30,146 bases of DNA from a virus: IMG/VR virus record IMGVR_UViG_3300032288_001261, positions 1 through 30,146 of that record. One strand, written 5' to 3'. The translations under genes were made by a program, and so were the position numbers. Shown here one piece after another: positions 21,878 to 27,813 of the stretch (its first letter is position 1; the number at the start of each line of letters is the position of its first letter). The notes beneath the pieces were generated by a model, which saw nothing but the letters and a program-made list of their open reading frames with translations, did not search any database and had not been told where the DNA came from.

Positions 21878-21910
21878 TTTGCACAAGTTAAAAAAAGTTA
21901 TGTACATTTG
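21878..21910 (+). promoter_or_regulatory. Consensus Bacteroidota promoter of the early region
   Basis: TTTG at 21878-21881 and TACATTTG at 21903-21910 are separated by 21 bases, matching the TTTG/TAnnTTTG pattern of Bacteroidota housekeeping promoters with the right spacing. A start point near 21917 would give a leader of about 20 bases before the ATG at 21938. The region upstream is A/T-rich (21851-21880). Confidence 0.82.
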
Positions 21911-21924
21911 TAGGGTAAACATTA

Positions 21925-21943
21925 AAACAAAGAAACAATGAAA
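21925..21943 (+). repeat. 19-bp direct repeat at gene start, copy 1
   Basis: The sequence AAACAAAGAAACAATGAAA is identical to 22174-22192. Both include the start codon and A-rich initiation region of a gene (21938 and 22187). The two copies bracket the 21938 gene. Confidence 0.8.
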
Positions 21944-22138
21944 ACAATAACTTATTTATCACCTATCCCAAGATTCAACAAATCAACTGAAAATTATGTA
22001 TACGATTTGATTACATTATATAATGTAGAAATGTCGAATGATTGGGGTGTTCCTTGTTATGTTGGAACTACTACACCAAAAGGTAAAAAATTTGCTTGGT
22101 GTTGCCCTTCTAAAGTAATTGAATTAAAAACAATCTAA
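21938..22138 (+). CDS. Hypothetical protein, 66 aa, first early gene
   Basis: Starts MKTITYLSPIPRFNKS, directly downstream of the consensus promoter. It contains WGVPCYVGTTTPKGKKFAWCCPS with three Cys, perhaps a small beta domain. No homologue is recognised. It is bracketed by a 19-bp direct repeat (21925 and 22174), which hints that it entered as a separate cassette. An early anti-host function is possible but unsupported. Confidence 0.65.
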   Translation: MKTITYLSPIPRFNKSTENYVYDLITLYNVEMSNDWGVPCYVGTTTPKGKKFAWCCPSKVIELKTI

Positions 22139-22148
22139 AAAAAACGGG

Positions 22149-22160
22149 GGGTGCGCATCC
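22149..22160. other. Palindrome in short gap 22139-22186
   Basis: GGGTGCGCATCC reads as its own reverse complement except for one G-T position. It sits in the 48-base leader between two early genes and may be an operator or an RNA hairpin. Nothing else in the gap is recognised. Confidence 0.3.
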
Positions 22161-22173
22161 GTAACGCATATTC

Positions 22174-22192
22174 AAACAAAGAAACAATGAAA
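22174..22192 (+). repeat. 19-bp direct repeat at gene start, copy 2
   Basis: Identical to 21925-21943 and again spans a start codon (22187). Confidence 0.8.
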
Positions 22193-22291
22193 CAATTTAT
22201 TCCTTACACAAAGCAACAAAAAGACGTAGCGTTTGGACTTGCTTGTTTGACACTAATTATTTTATCAATCATTTATTTAGCAACGATATGA
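22187..22291 (+). CDS. Small membrane protein, 34 aa
   Basis: ATG at 22187 uses the same initiation sequence as the gene at 21938, and the stop overlaps the next ATG in ATGA (22288-22291). After a charged start (MKQFIPYTKQQKD), residues 14-33 form one hydrophobic helix (VAFGLACLTLIILSIIYLAT). Likely a single-pass inner-membrane microprotein. Function unknown. Confidence 0.62.
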   Translation: MKQFIPYTKQQKDVAFGLACLTLIILSIIYLATI

Positions 22292-22506
22292 ACACTTTAG
22301 AAATTCAAAACTTGCACGAACGTGCGGAATGCTTACTTACTATGGTTAAGCATATGGAAAACAGAATCGAGTCACTTAAGTACGTTGATTCATTAATGGA
22401 CTGGACGCGCCCTTCAGACGATAAGATTGACACTTGCGAACGTGGTAAAAAACGATTGCTTGAAAGTTACAAACGAGTATTAACACAAATAATAGAGAAT
22501 ATATGA
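22288..22506 (+). CDS. Hypothetical helical protein, 72 aa
   Basis: Start chosen at 22288 (MNTLEIQNLHERAECL), in ATGA overlap with the microprotein before it. The longer reading from 22243 would lie inside that gene. It has long amphipathic helices (LLTMVKHMENRIESLKYV, KKRLLESYKRVLTQII). It overlaps the next gene in ATGA. No family recognised. Confidence 0.65.
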   Translation: MNTLEIQNLHERAECLLTMVKHMENRIESLKYVDSLMDWTRPSDDKIDTCERGKKRLLESYKRVLTQIIENI

Positions 22507-22754
22507 AAGCACCACACGAATGGATGTCCGACCAGTTAATTGGTTTAAACTTTAATTACGGAATTGATTTTCCTTTAGACGAAGATTACGAACGCGCATA
22601 CGATATTATTCTAAATGACACGCTAATGGAAGAACAAACAATGCTAATGAAGTTTGCCGGGTACTTGACAAAACAAGGACTAATTGAAAAGCTGGACTTT
22701 GAACAACTTGAGAATTTAACATTTGATTTTTACAACGAAACTTACAAGAAATGA
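22503..22754 (+). CDS. Hypothetical acidic protein, 83 aa
   Basis: Begins MKAPHEWMSDQLIG; an acidic, helical small protein. Its end FDFYNETYKK resembles the end of the next gene (YYNETFKSE), a tail-end motif that recurs in small flavobacterial phage proteins as I recall. ATGA coupling on both sides. Unknown role in the early region. Confidence 0.65.
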   Translation: MKAPHEWMSDQLIGLNFNYGIDFPLDEDYERAYDIILNDTLMEEQTMLMKFAGYLTKQGLIEKLDFEQLENLTFDFYNETYKK

Positions 22755-22984
22755 AACAGACAGCAGTATTATGGGTAATGGACAAACTATCTACATTAAA
22801 CGGTTTGAAAGAACTTGGTGGTATAGATGATTACGAATATTTCCATAGATTAAAAGAAATAGAACAAAAAGGCTTAACAATGGAGAAGCAACAGATAATT
22901 GATTGTTATGAATATATTAAATATAATCTCTTTGCAGTAGATTCAGGAGAACAGTACTACAACGAAACCTTTAAATCAGAATAA
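22751..22984 (+). CDS. Hypothetical protein, 77 aa
   Basis: Begins MKQTAVLWVMDKLSTL. It is predicted mostly helical, with MEKQQIIDCYEYIKYN and an ending YYNETFKSE. The last codons and stop lie within a 17-bp sequence (22972-22988) that is repeated at 23150-23166. Family unknown, but the type (short, C-terminal YNETF) seems common in Flavobacterium phages. Confidence 0.65.
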   Translation: MKQTAVLWVMDKLSTLNGLKELGGIDDYEYFHRLKEIEQKGLTMEKQQIIDCYEYIKYNLFAVDSGEQYYNETFKSE

Positions 22985-22988
22985 GATG
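22972..22988 (+). repeat. 17-bp direct repeat, copy 1
   Basis: TAAATCAGAATAAGATG, identical to 23150-23166. It includes the last codons and stop of the 22751 gene and the ATG of the next gene. Confidence 0.85.
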
Positions 22989-23147
22989 TTTGAGAAAATA
23001 AAAGTTGGAGATAGAATCAAAACTAAATTATCAGGAATGGCTATTGTAATAGAAGTAGGTTGTTATAACGGTAAAATGGTAAAGCTTAAGTGTGATAAAC
23101 CTAAATGGTCTTGTGCTTATTTTTATGAGAGTGAATTAGATTTATAA
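22986..23147 (+). CDS. Small beta-barrel-like protein, 53 aa
   Basis: The frame MFEKIKVGDRIKTKLSGMAI has a strand-turn pattern (KVGDRIKTKLSGMAIVIEVG) like the YodC-type (DUF2158) or SH3-like small barrels; the rest has three Cys and an aromatic end (CAYFYESELDL). ATG at 22986 lies in the repeated TAAATCAGAATAAGATG. It is flanked exactly by the 17-bp repeats, suggesting recent insertion between two genes. Unknown function. Confidence 0.62.
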   Translation: MFEKIKVGDRIKTKLSGMAIVIEVGCYNGKMVKLKCDKPKWSCAYFYESELDL

Positions 23148-23149
23148 AC

Positions 23150-23166
23150 TAAATCAGAATAAGATG
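23150..23166 (+). repeat. 17-bp direct repeat, copy 2
   Basis: Identical to 22972-22988. Here the repeat is untranslated up to the ATG at 23164, so the sequence looks like a copied gene end left behind by insertion of the 22986 cassette. Confidence 0.85.
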
Positions 23167-23397
23167 GAAAACAAAAAATATTATTGGACACAAAAAAACG
23201 GACAACAAATAGATGTCGATTCAATGGATGTAAACCATTTGCGTAATGTGGTAAAAATGATTTTAAGAAACCTTGAAAAAATAGAAGCAAAAGAAAAGCA
23301 AAAACAAAAGTTTCAATTGCACGGTGACATCGCGAATGATTTAAACGACCAAATGGAAGTAGCAATGTACCAGGATGAAATGGGTTTCGAATTTTAA
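23164..23397 (+). CDS. Hypothetical protein, 77 aa
   Basis: Begins MENKKYYWTQKNGQQIDVDSM, then VNHLRNVVKMILRNLEKIEAK, a helical basic stretch, and an acidic C-terminus (VAMYQDEMGFEF). The segment DVDSMDVNHLRNVVKMI is one I associate with small early genes of Flavobacterium phages. No domain known. Confidence 0.65.
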   Translation: MENKKYYWTQKNGQQIDVDSMDVNHLRNVVKMILRNLEKIEAKEKQKQKFQLHGDIANDLNDQMEVAMYQDEMGFEF

Positions 23398-23408
23398 AAA
23401 GTAAAAAT

Positions 23409-23633
23409 ATGAAAGCACAATTGACATTTAATTTACCCGACGAACAAAACGACTTCGATATGGCTATACAAGGCGCAAAATGGTGGTCAGTTGTTTGGGA
23501 GTTTGACAAGCATTTACGAAGCGAATTAAAGTACAACGTTGACTTGAATGAGTCACAATACCTATACGCGGAAAAACTACGTGAAAAGTTGCGGGAAATG
23601 GTTTACGATGCTGGTTTAAACTTAGACAAATGA
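23409..23633 (+). CDS. Hypothetical early protein, 74 aa
   Basis: Begins MKAQLTFNLPDEQNDFDMAIQGAKW, then WEFDKHLRSELKY, a pattern that I recall from conserved hypothetical proteins in the replication regions of many phages (KA.L.FNLPEE...F..A..G..W...WD.D..LR). It may be tied to replication, but there is no active-site motif. ATGA overlap with the next microprotein. Confidence 0.7.
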   Translation: MKAQLTFNLPDEQNDFDMAIQGAKWWSVVWEFDKHLRSELKYNVDLNESQYLYAEKLREKLREMVYDAGLNLDK

Positions 23634-23713
23634 AATACCCGGAAAGCATTCAAAAACTCGTTTATTTTTTAGCGGGTGTTTCAATAGGCTGGTTGTTACA
23701 CTGGTCAATGTAA
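23630..23713 (+). CDS. Membrane microprotein, 27 aa
   Basis: A short frame from 23630 in ATGA overlap with the gene before it. Residues 10-26 are hydrophobic (LVYFLAGVSIGWLLHWS). It is the smallest candidate gene here. The coupling supports translation, but chance cannot be excluded at this length. Confidence 0.42.
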   Translation: MKYPESIQKLVYFLAGVSIGWLLHWSM

Positions 23714-23732
23714 AACGGATTGATTCCGATTA

Positions 23733-23780
23733 AGGGTATAGTATTAAACAATTAACATTTTTTAAAGGTATAGTATGAAA
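23733..23780 (+). repeat. Short direct repeat GGTATAGTAT before 23775 gene
   Basis: GGTATAGTATTAAA at 23735 and GGTATAGTATGAAA at 23767 lie 32 bases apart. The second contains the start codon; the first has ATT in its place. It could be a duplicated initiation region or a two-site operator in the 61-base gap 23714-23774. Confidence 0.5.
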
Positions 23781-23927
23781 AAACGAAAGCAAAAAGCAAT
23801 TGAATTCACACACGGCGTTTGTGACGCGGTCAGAAAGCAGTTCTTTACAACTTACAATATTGAATTGATGAATCGAATTAGGCATATTAAATTAGAAGGG
23901 CAATGGTATACGAAAGGGGGGAAATAA
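23775..23927 (+). CDS. Small basic protein, 50 aa
   Basis: ATG at 23775; product begins MKKRKQKAIEFTHGVCDAVR and is strongly basic and helical, ending with TKGGK. The stop and the next start overlap in TAATG (23925-23929). Might bind nucleic acid; no family recognised. Confidence 0.6.
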   Translation: MKKRKQKAIEFTHGVCDAVRKQFFTTYNIELMNRIRHIKLEGQWYTKGGK

Positions 23928-24316
23928 TGCAACGAATAAACTGGAATAAGTTTGTAATGTCCGATTTTTACTACTCGTGTCCTTACGACTTTGAAGACCC
24001 AGCAAATAAAACACGGCTTCGTGAGGTTGTAATGTGGCGAAATGTAGGTATGGTTTGGGCGTGGTTGGCTGGTAATAGTTTAGTGAACTCGGGAAAGTTG
24101 TTTAAACGTGACCATTCAACGGTAATTCACGCAATTAGGCAACTTGTCATTGCTTGTGATGGCTACGGACACACGGAAATGATTCACAACGTTGAGTGCA
24201 TTAAAGAGAAAAGCCGTGAAAACTGCGGTGTTGAGTTCGACGTGTGGACAAATTACGCAATTTGTCAAGTAAGGCTTGAAAATAACTTTGCAAAAAAGTT
24301 TTTAACAAAGAAATAA
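23927..24316 (+). CDS. DnaA domain IV-like DNA-binding protein, 129 aa
   Basis: Start at 23927 (MQRINWNKFV), in TAATG overlap with the upstream gene; the in-frame ATG at 23903 is less likely. Residues 32-75 contain WRNVGMVWAWLAGNSLVNSGKLFKRDHSTVIHAIRQL. RDHSTVIHA matches the signature of the DnaA DNA-binding helix-turn-helix domain (G/K-RDHSTVxHA). The ATPase domain of DnaA is absent. It may bind DnaA-box-like sites near a phage origin or compete with host DnaA. Position just upstream of ERF and YqaJ fits a replication role. Confidence 0.72.
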   Translation: MQRINWNKFVMSDFYYSCPYDFEDPANKTRLREVVMWRNVGMVWAWLAGNSLVNSGKLFKRDHSTVIHAIRQLVIACDGYGHTEMIHNVECIKEKSRENCGVEFDVWTNYAICQVRLENNFAKKFLTKK

Positions 24317-24349
24317 TTTTTAATTTTAACCAAAATAAAAGTAAACAAA

Positions 24350-24889
24350 ATGGAAAACAAAGAACAATTCGAGGATTTAATCCCTCGCGTTTCCGGGATC
24401 TACAACAAACTCTGGAAAGCAAAACAGAAAATCGGTAAGGTTAGCAAGAACGCTAAAAACCCCCATTTTAAAAACAATTACGCAGACATTAACGCTTTAA
24501 TTGAAGAGGTCGAACCTATTCTATTGGAGTATAGTTTGCTACTTATTCAACCAATTGACGAGGGTTGCGTAAAGACGGTTATTATTGACACGGATTCAGG
24601 CGAAAACTTGACTAGCTCGATGAGGTTACCTGACATTCAGGACCCACAAAAAATTGGTAGTGCAGTAACCTATTTCAGACGCTACACTCTTCAATCGTTG
24701 TTAAGCTTACAAGCTGTTGACGACGACGCAAATTTAAGCTCTGAAGCTGTCAAAAACCAAAAGCCGACTATTAGTGACGAGCGTTTTGAAAAGGCACTTG
24801 AAGCTATTAAAAAAGGAGATGCTAAAGTAAGCGACCTAGAGAAATTTAATTTAACAGAAACACAACGAAAAGTAATTGCATTCTTATGA
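24350..24889 (+). CDS. erf: ERF-family single-strand annealing protein, 179 aa
   Basis: Pattern of the ERF superfamily: an N-terminal helix (IYNKLWKAKQKIGKVSKNAKN), then YADINALIEEVEPILLEYSLLLIQPI and the signature IGSAVTYFRRYTLQSLLSLQAVDDDAN at about 102-128. The C-terminal region (135-179) is a small helical tail. It anneals complementary strands during recombination-dependent replication, paired here with the YqaJ-like exonuclease it overlaps by ATGA. An A-rich leader (24317-24349) precedes it. Confidence 0.87.
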   Translation: MENKEQFEDLIPRVSGIYNKLWKAKQKIGKVSKNAKNPHFKNNYADINALIEEVEPILLEYSLLLIQPIDEGCVKTVIIDTDSGENLTSSMRLPDIQDPQKIGSAVTYFRRYTLQSLLSLQAVDDDANLSSEAVKNQKPTISDERFEKALEAIKKGDAKVSDLEKFNLTETQRKVIAFL

Positions 24890-25596
24890 AAATACGATGT
24901 TCAGCCTTAGGCAAAATTATGACCAACCCCCGAACTAAGGGGGAGGTCTTATCTCAAACGTGTAAGTCCTACATTCAGGAGTTAGCACTTGAGGATATTT
25001 ATGGAATTAAAAAAGAATTTAGTTCTCGTTACACCGACAAGGGTAACGAAGTCGAAAACGAATCACTAGAACTTTGTGAACGTGTCCTAGACTTGGGATT
25101 CACTACGAAAAACGACCAGTTCTTTAGCAACGAGTGGATTAAAGGAACTCCCGATGCTTTAGGCGACAACTATGTACTTGACGTTAAAAGTTCGTGGTCT
25201 GCTGCGACGTTCCCATTCTTTGAAGAGGACATACCTAACAAAGATTACTACTGGCAGATGCAAGGTTATATGTGGTTATGTGAAAAAAAATACGCAATTT
25301 TAAGCTATTGTTTGATTAACACTCCTGAAGAGATAGTAAACGATGAGATACGGAGAACAGCGTGGAAAAAATTTGAGATTGAACCCTCTGATGAGACTAT
25401 TGCAGACGTTAGAAACTTGCATAATTTTGATTCTATACCTGAGAGTAGACGAGTAAAAACTTGGCTCATTGATCGAAAGGATAGCGACATCGAAGCTATA
25501 AAAAAACGAGTTGAGGAGTGCCGAGTATATTACAATGAATTACACGAATTGTATGTGTGGACTTGTTTACCGAAAGATTTAATTAATACACTATAA
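24886..25596 (+). CDS. YqaJ-like (PD-(D/E)XK) recombination exonuclease, 236 aa
   Basis: Carries the nuclease core: E55/E57 in KGNEVENESL, D90 in WIKGTPDAL, and D99-x-K101 in LDVKSSW, followed by YYWQMQGYMWL (Q124) as in YqaJ and lambda exonuclease. It would resect double-strand ends to give substrate to the ERF annealase directly upstream. ATGA coupling to that gene supports a single two-gene recombination unit of the Red type. Confidence 0.85.
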   Translation: MKIRCSALGKIMTNPRTKGEVLSQTCKSYIQELALEDIYGIKKEFSSRYTDKGNEVENESLELCERVLDLGFTTKNDQFFSNEWIKGTPDALGDNYVLDVKSSWSAATFPFFEEDIPNKDYYWQMQGYMWLCEKKYAILSYCLINTPEEIVNDEIRRTAWKKFEIEPSDETIADVRNLHNFDSIPESRRVKTWLIDRKDSDIEAIKKRVEECRVYYNELHELYVWTCLPKDLINTL

Positions 25597-25597
25597 A

Positions 25598-25837
25598 ATG
25601 AATGGATTAGATAGATTAATTGGTCAAGTTGTTAGTGTTGATAACACAGACGAGAATGGAAACGATAAAATTTTAATAGGTAAGGTTATTAGTTATGAAA
25701 TTGTTGACTATTATTTTTATGAAAAAAATGAGCCTATTTACATAACGGTAAATTTAGAGCCAGTAGATAAAAACGAAATAATAGAAGACCCCGACGAATG
25801 GTCTGATATACCTTTAAATTACATAACTTTATATTAA
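25598..25837 (+). CDS. Hypothetical acidic protein, 79 aa
   Basis: Begins MNGLDRLIGQVVSVDNTDEN; beta-rich, acidic, perhaps a small barrel (IGKVISYEIVDYYFY, ITVNLEPV). The codon use is more AT-rich than in the neighbouring recombination genes. Starts two bases after the YqaJ stop. Family not recognised. Confidence 0.6.
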   Translation: MNGLDRLIGQVVSVDNTDENGNDKILIGKVISYEIVDYYFYEKNEPIYITVNLEPVDKNEIIEDPDEWSDIPLNYITLY

Positions 25838-25862
25838 TTAATACCTTATAAAACAAATAAAA

Positions 25863-26282
25863 ATGAAAAAAGTAACATTTACAATTAGCATGATTAGTTT
25901 AATTTCGTTAACAAGTTGTTCCGATTATATGCGTGAACAAGATCAAAAGGATGCACAAAGCGAAGGTAAATCAATTTTAATGAAAGCACAATATTCCAAG
26001 CGTGCAGAAATTGAGGAAGCCAAATCAAGATTTGAAAGTGCAAAAATCAACGTGAACAAAGATTTAATTATTTCAGAAAATGAAATTAAAAAGGCAGAAA
26101 ATGAACTTGAAGCAAGAACAATAAGAGCCGAAGCAAGAAAAAAAGAAATAGAAATAATTTCAAAAGCATTAGGTGGAATTGATAATTATATGACATATAT
26201 TAAATATGATATGATGTATAGCGGAAAAGGGAATAAATATTTTTTATCAACGGAAGCAAATATGCCAATAATGATTAAATAA
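25863..26282 (+). CDS. Lipoprotein with stomatin-like C-terminus, 139 aa
   Basis: Residues 1-19 form a lipoprotein signal with lipobox LTSC (C19). Residues 25-105 are a highly charged coiled coil (EARTIRAEARKKEIEIISKALGG). The end (YLAT-like DNYMTYIKYDMMYSGKGNKYFLSTEANMPIM) resembles the C-terminal part of SPFH/stomatin-family proteins. The gene is AT-rich. A phage-encoded lipoprotein in the early region may act in superinfection exclusion, but that is inference only. Outer or inner membrane placement cannot be told. Confidence 0.62.
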   Translation: MKKVTFTISMISLISLTSCSDYMREQDQKDAQSEGKSILMKAQYSKRAEIEEAKSRFESAKINVNKDLIISENEIKKAENELEARTIRAEARKKEIEIISKALGGIDNYMTYIKYDMMYSGKGNKYFLSTEANMPIMIK

Positions 26283-26283
26283 A

Positions 26284-26385
26284 ATGAAAGGAATAATTTT
26301 CACATTTATAGCTGTACCAATAGTATTTGTTTTGTACTTATTTGGTATGTGGTTTATTAAAGAATTTATAAAAAAAGAAAAATAA
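26284..26385 (+). CDS. Membrane microprotein, 33 aa
   Basis: ATG two bases after the lipoprotein stop; stop overlaps the SSB-like start in TAATG (26383-26387). Residues 3-25 form one hydrophobic helix (IIFTFIAVPIVFVLYLFGMW), followed by a basic tail (KKEK). May work with the lipoprotein. Low-information sequence. Confidence 0.55.
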   Translation: MKGIIFTFIAVPIVFVLYLFGMWFIKEFIKKEK

Positions 26386-26669
26386 TGAGTGCAATAATTA
26401 ACTTTTCAATTAAGAATAACGACGGAACTTATTCTAATTACACGATGTCAGTAAACGACACTACCGACAAGTACGGCTACAACGCTTCAGTAACGCTCCA
26501 GCAGTCAAAAGAAGACAGAGAAGCAAAGAAGCCAAAGGTATATGTTGGTAACGGACGTGTGAACTGGACAGATGGACGAATAACTGCGGTTGAATATGTG
26601 CCAAAAAACGAAGCTCCTAGAAACACAAGTGAAAAAATTCAAGCTGCTAACGATGACCTCCCATTTTAA
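26385..26669 (+). CDS. ssb: SSB-like single-stranded DNA-binding protein, 94 aa
   Basis: The C-terminus AANDDLPF is the acidic partner-binding tail typical of bacterial and phage SSB proteins. Residues 1-70 are beta-rich (INFSIKNNDGTYSNYTMSVND, KVYVGNGRVNW), compatible with a small OB fold though shorter than usual SSB (>105 residues). Binding ssDNA near the helicase and initiator fits its place. The 3' end overlaps the next gene by 17 bases. Confidence 0.62.
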   Translation: MSAIINFSIKNNDGTYSNYTMSVNDTTDKYGYNASVTLQQSKEDREAKKPKVYVGNGRVNWTDGRITAVEYVPKNEAPRNTSEKIQAANDDLPF

Positions 26670-26853
26670 GCAATACAAAGTAAACTACTTTAGTGAGGGC
26701 AAACCTCGTTATATGGTCATCTACGCACAAAGCGAATTAGACGCTATTAAACGAGCCGACATTGAACCAAAATTGATTTATAATGTTATTGATTTCGACG
26801 TATGGTTAAAGCGGTGTGAACGCCCATTGCGAGAATATTATAAAACACTTTAA
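26653..26853 (+). CDS. Hypothetical protein, 66 aa
   Basis: Start at 26653 (MTSHFKQYKVNYFSEGKPRYM), overlapping the SSB-like gene by 17 bases; the in-frame ATG at 26590 would overlap far more. A compact alpha/beta protein (YAQSELDAIKRADIEP, DVWLKRCERP). Ends before the structured gap at 26854-26989. No domain recognised. Confidence 0.62.
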   Translation: MTSHFKQYKVNYFSEGKPRYMVIYAQSELDAIKRADIEPKLIYNVIDFDVWLKRCERPLREYYKTL

Positions 26854-26871
26854 GTTTTTTGCTATTATTAA

Positions 26872-26946
26872 GTAGGTCCGCTTCCACAATATAGGACTGA
26901 ATGAATTTGAATTGACCTTGTCAATGAAGTAGAAGTGGAAGCCTAC
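26872..26946. other. Structured non-coding segment (possible ncRNA, origin or riboregulator)
   Basis: In the 136-base gap 26854-26989, GTAG (26872-26875) and GCTTCCAC (26880-26887) pair exactly with GTGGAAGC (26935-26942) and CTAC (26943-26946), leaving a bulge GTCC. Inside, ATTGAC (26911-26916) pairs with GTCAAT (26920-26925) around CTT. The bulge could also pair with GGAC at 26894-26897. A T-run follows at 26962-26967 and A/T repeats (TTTAA) at 26968-26989. Such nesting could form a folded RNA or an origin beside the replication genes. No known RNA family is recognised. Confidence 0.55.
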
Positions 26947-26989
26947 GGATTTGATAGGGTCTTTTTTGTTTAATTTAATTTAATTTATT

Positions 26990-27181
26990 ATGAAGTATGT
27001 TTTAGATTGTATCCAAGAACGAACATTAAATTTAGTATTGGAACGTGAACTGGTGATGTTAGCATTAACAATTGAAGACAATGGTTTTCAAAAGACCATT
27101 TATTTAGATGAGAAAGGAATTTTTGATTTAATAGGTGCGCTCCACCACATTCAGAAACAAATTCAAAACGACAAAAAATGA
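26990..27181 (+). CDS. Hypothetical protein, 63 aa
   Basis: Begins MKYVLDCIQERTLNLVLERELVMLALTIEDNGFQKTIYLDEKGIFDLIG; an alpha/beta small protein without recognised domain. Follows the A/T-rich end of the structured gap and overlaps the replication initiator gene in ATGA. Could assist replication. Confidence 0.6.
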   Translation: MKYVLDCIQERTLNLVLERELVMLALTIEDNGFQKTIYLDEKGIFDLIGALHHIQKQIQNDKK

Positions 27182-27813
27182 GTGGGTGGGTCAAAATACA
27201 CAGAAAAATTCTTGAATGGGAGTGGTTTAATGATACAAACACGTTTAAATTGTTTTTGTTTATATTGCTTTCAGTTAACCATAAAGACAAAAATTACAGA
27301 GGTAAACTTGTTAAAGCTGGTTCAATGGTTACTGGTCGCGATATACTTGCGCAAAAAACAAATATGTCAGTTCAACAAATTAGAAGTTGTTTAAAACGTC
27401 TAAAATCAACCAACGAAATAACCATCGAAACTAACTCGCAAGGTACTATTATTCACGTTGTTAACTTTGAAAAATACCAAGTTGAAACCAACGAATTAAC
27501 CAACAATCAACCAACGATTAACCAGCAATCAACCACTAACAAGAATGTAAAGAATGAAAAGAATATATTTAAGCAACCTACTATTGAAGAAGTTCAAAAC
27601 TATTGTTTGGAACGTAACAATAACGTTGATGCAAAGCGTTGGTTTGACTTTTATGTAAGTAAGGGTTGGTTAGTAGGTAAAAGTAAAATGAGGGATTGGA
27701 AAGCATCTGTAAGGGCTTGGGAAAAGGAAACGAATGTTTCCCCTAAACAACCAAACTTTAAAAGTAATGACCAAATATTTTATGAGAACGTAATGAAACA
27801 ACTTGGAAAATGA
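27178..27813 (+). CDS. Replication initiation/helicase-loader-type protein, 211 aa
   Basis: Opening MSGWVKIHRKILEWEWFNDTNTFKLFLFILLSVNHKDKNYRG and the winged-helix motif TGRDILAQKTNMSVQQIRSCLKRLKSTNEITIETNSQGTIIHVVN (residues about 53-99) are typical of phage replication proteins with DnaD-like architecture. A Gln/Asn/Thr-rich linker follows. The C-terminal part (FYVSKGWLVGKSKMRDWKASVRAWE, 155-180) resembles helicase-binding tails. It would recognise an origin and load the downstream helicase, with which it overlaps in ATGA. Confidence 0.8.
   Translation: MSGWVKIHRKILEWEWFNDTNTFKLFLFILLSVNHKDKNYRGKLVKAGSMVTGRDILAQKTNMSVQQIRSCLKRLKSTNEITIETNSQGTIIHVVNFEKYQVETNELTNNQPTINQQSTTNKNVKNEKNIFKQPTIEEVQNYCLERNNNVDAKRWFDFYVSKGWLVGKSKMRDWKASVRAWEKETNVSPKQPNFKSNDQIFYENVMKQLGK

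Noticed and set aside
22243-22287. Upstream extension of the 22288 gene
   Set aside because: The added residues overlap the 34-aa gene in another frame, and ATGA at 22288 fits local coupling better.
23123-23536. Minus-strand ORF of 137 codons
   Set aside because: It crosses two good plus-strand genes and a repeat, and its composition (Phe/Ser/Leu-rich) is that of an antisense shadow of Lys-rich genes.
26590-26652. Upstream extension of the 26653 gene
   Set aside because: It is inside the SSB-like gene; only the later start keeps a normal overlap.
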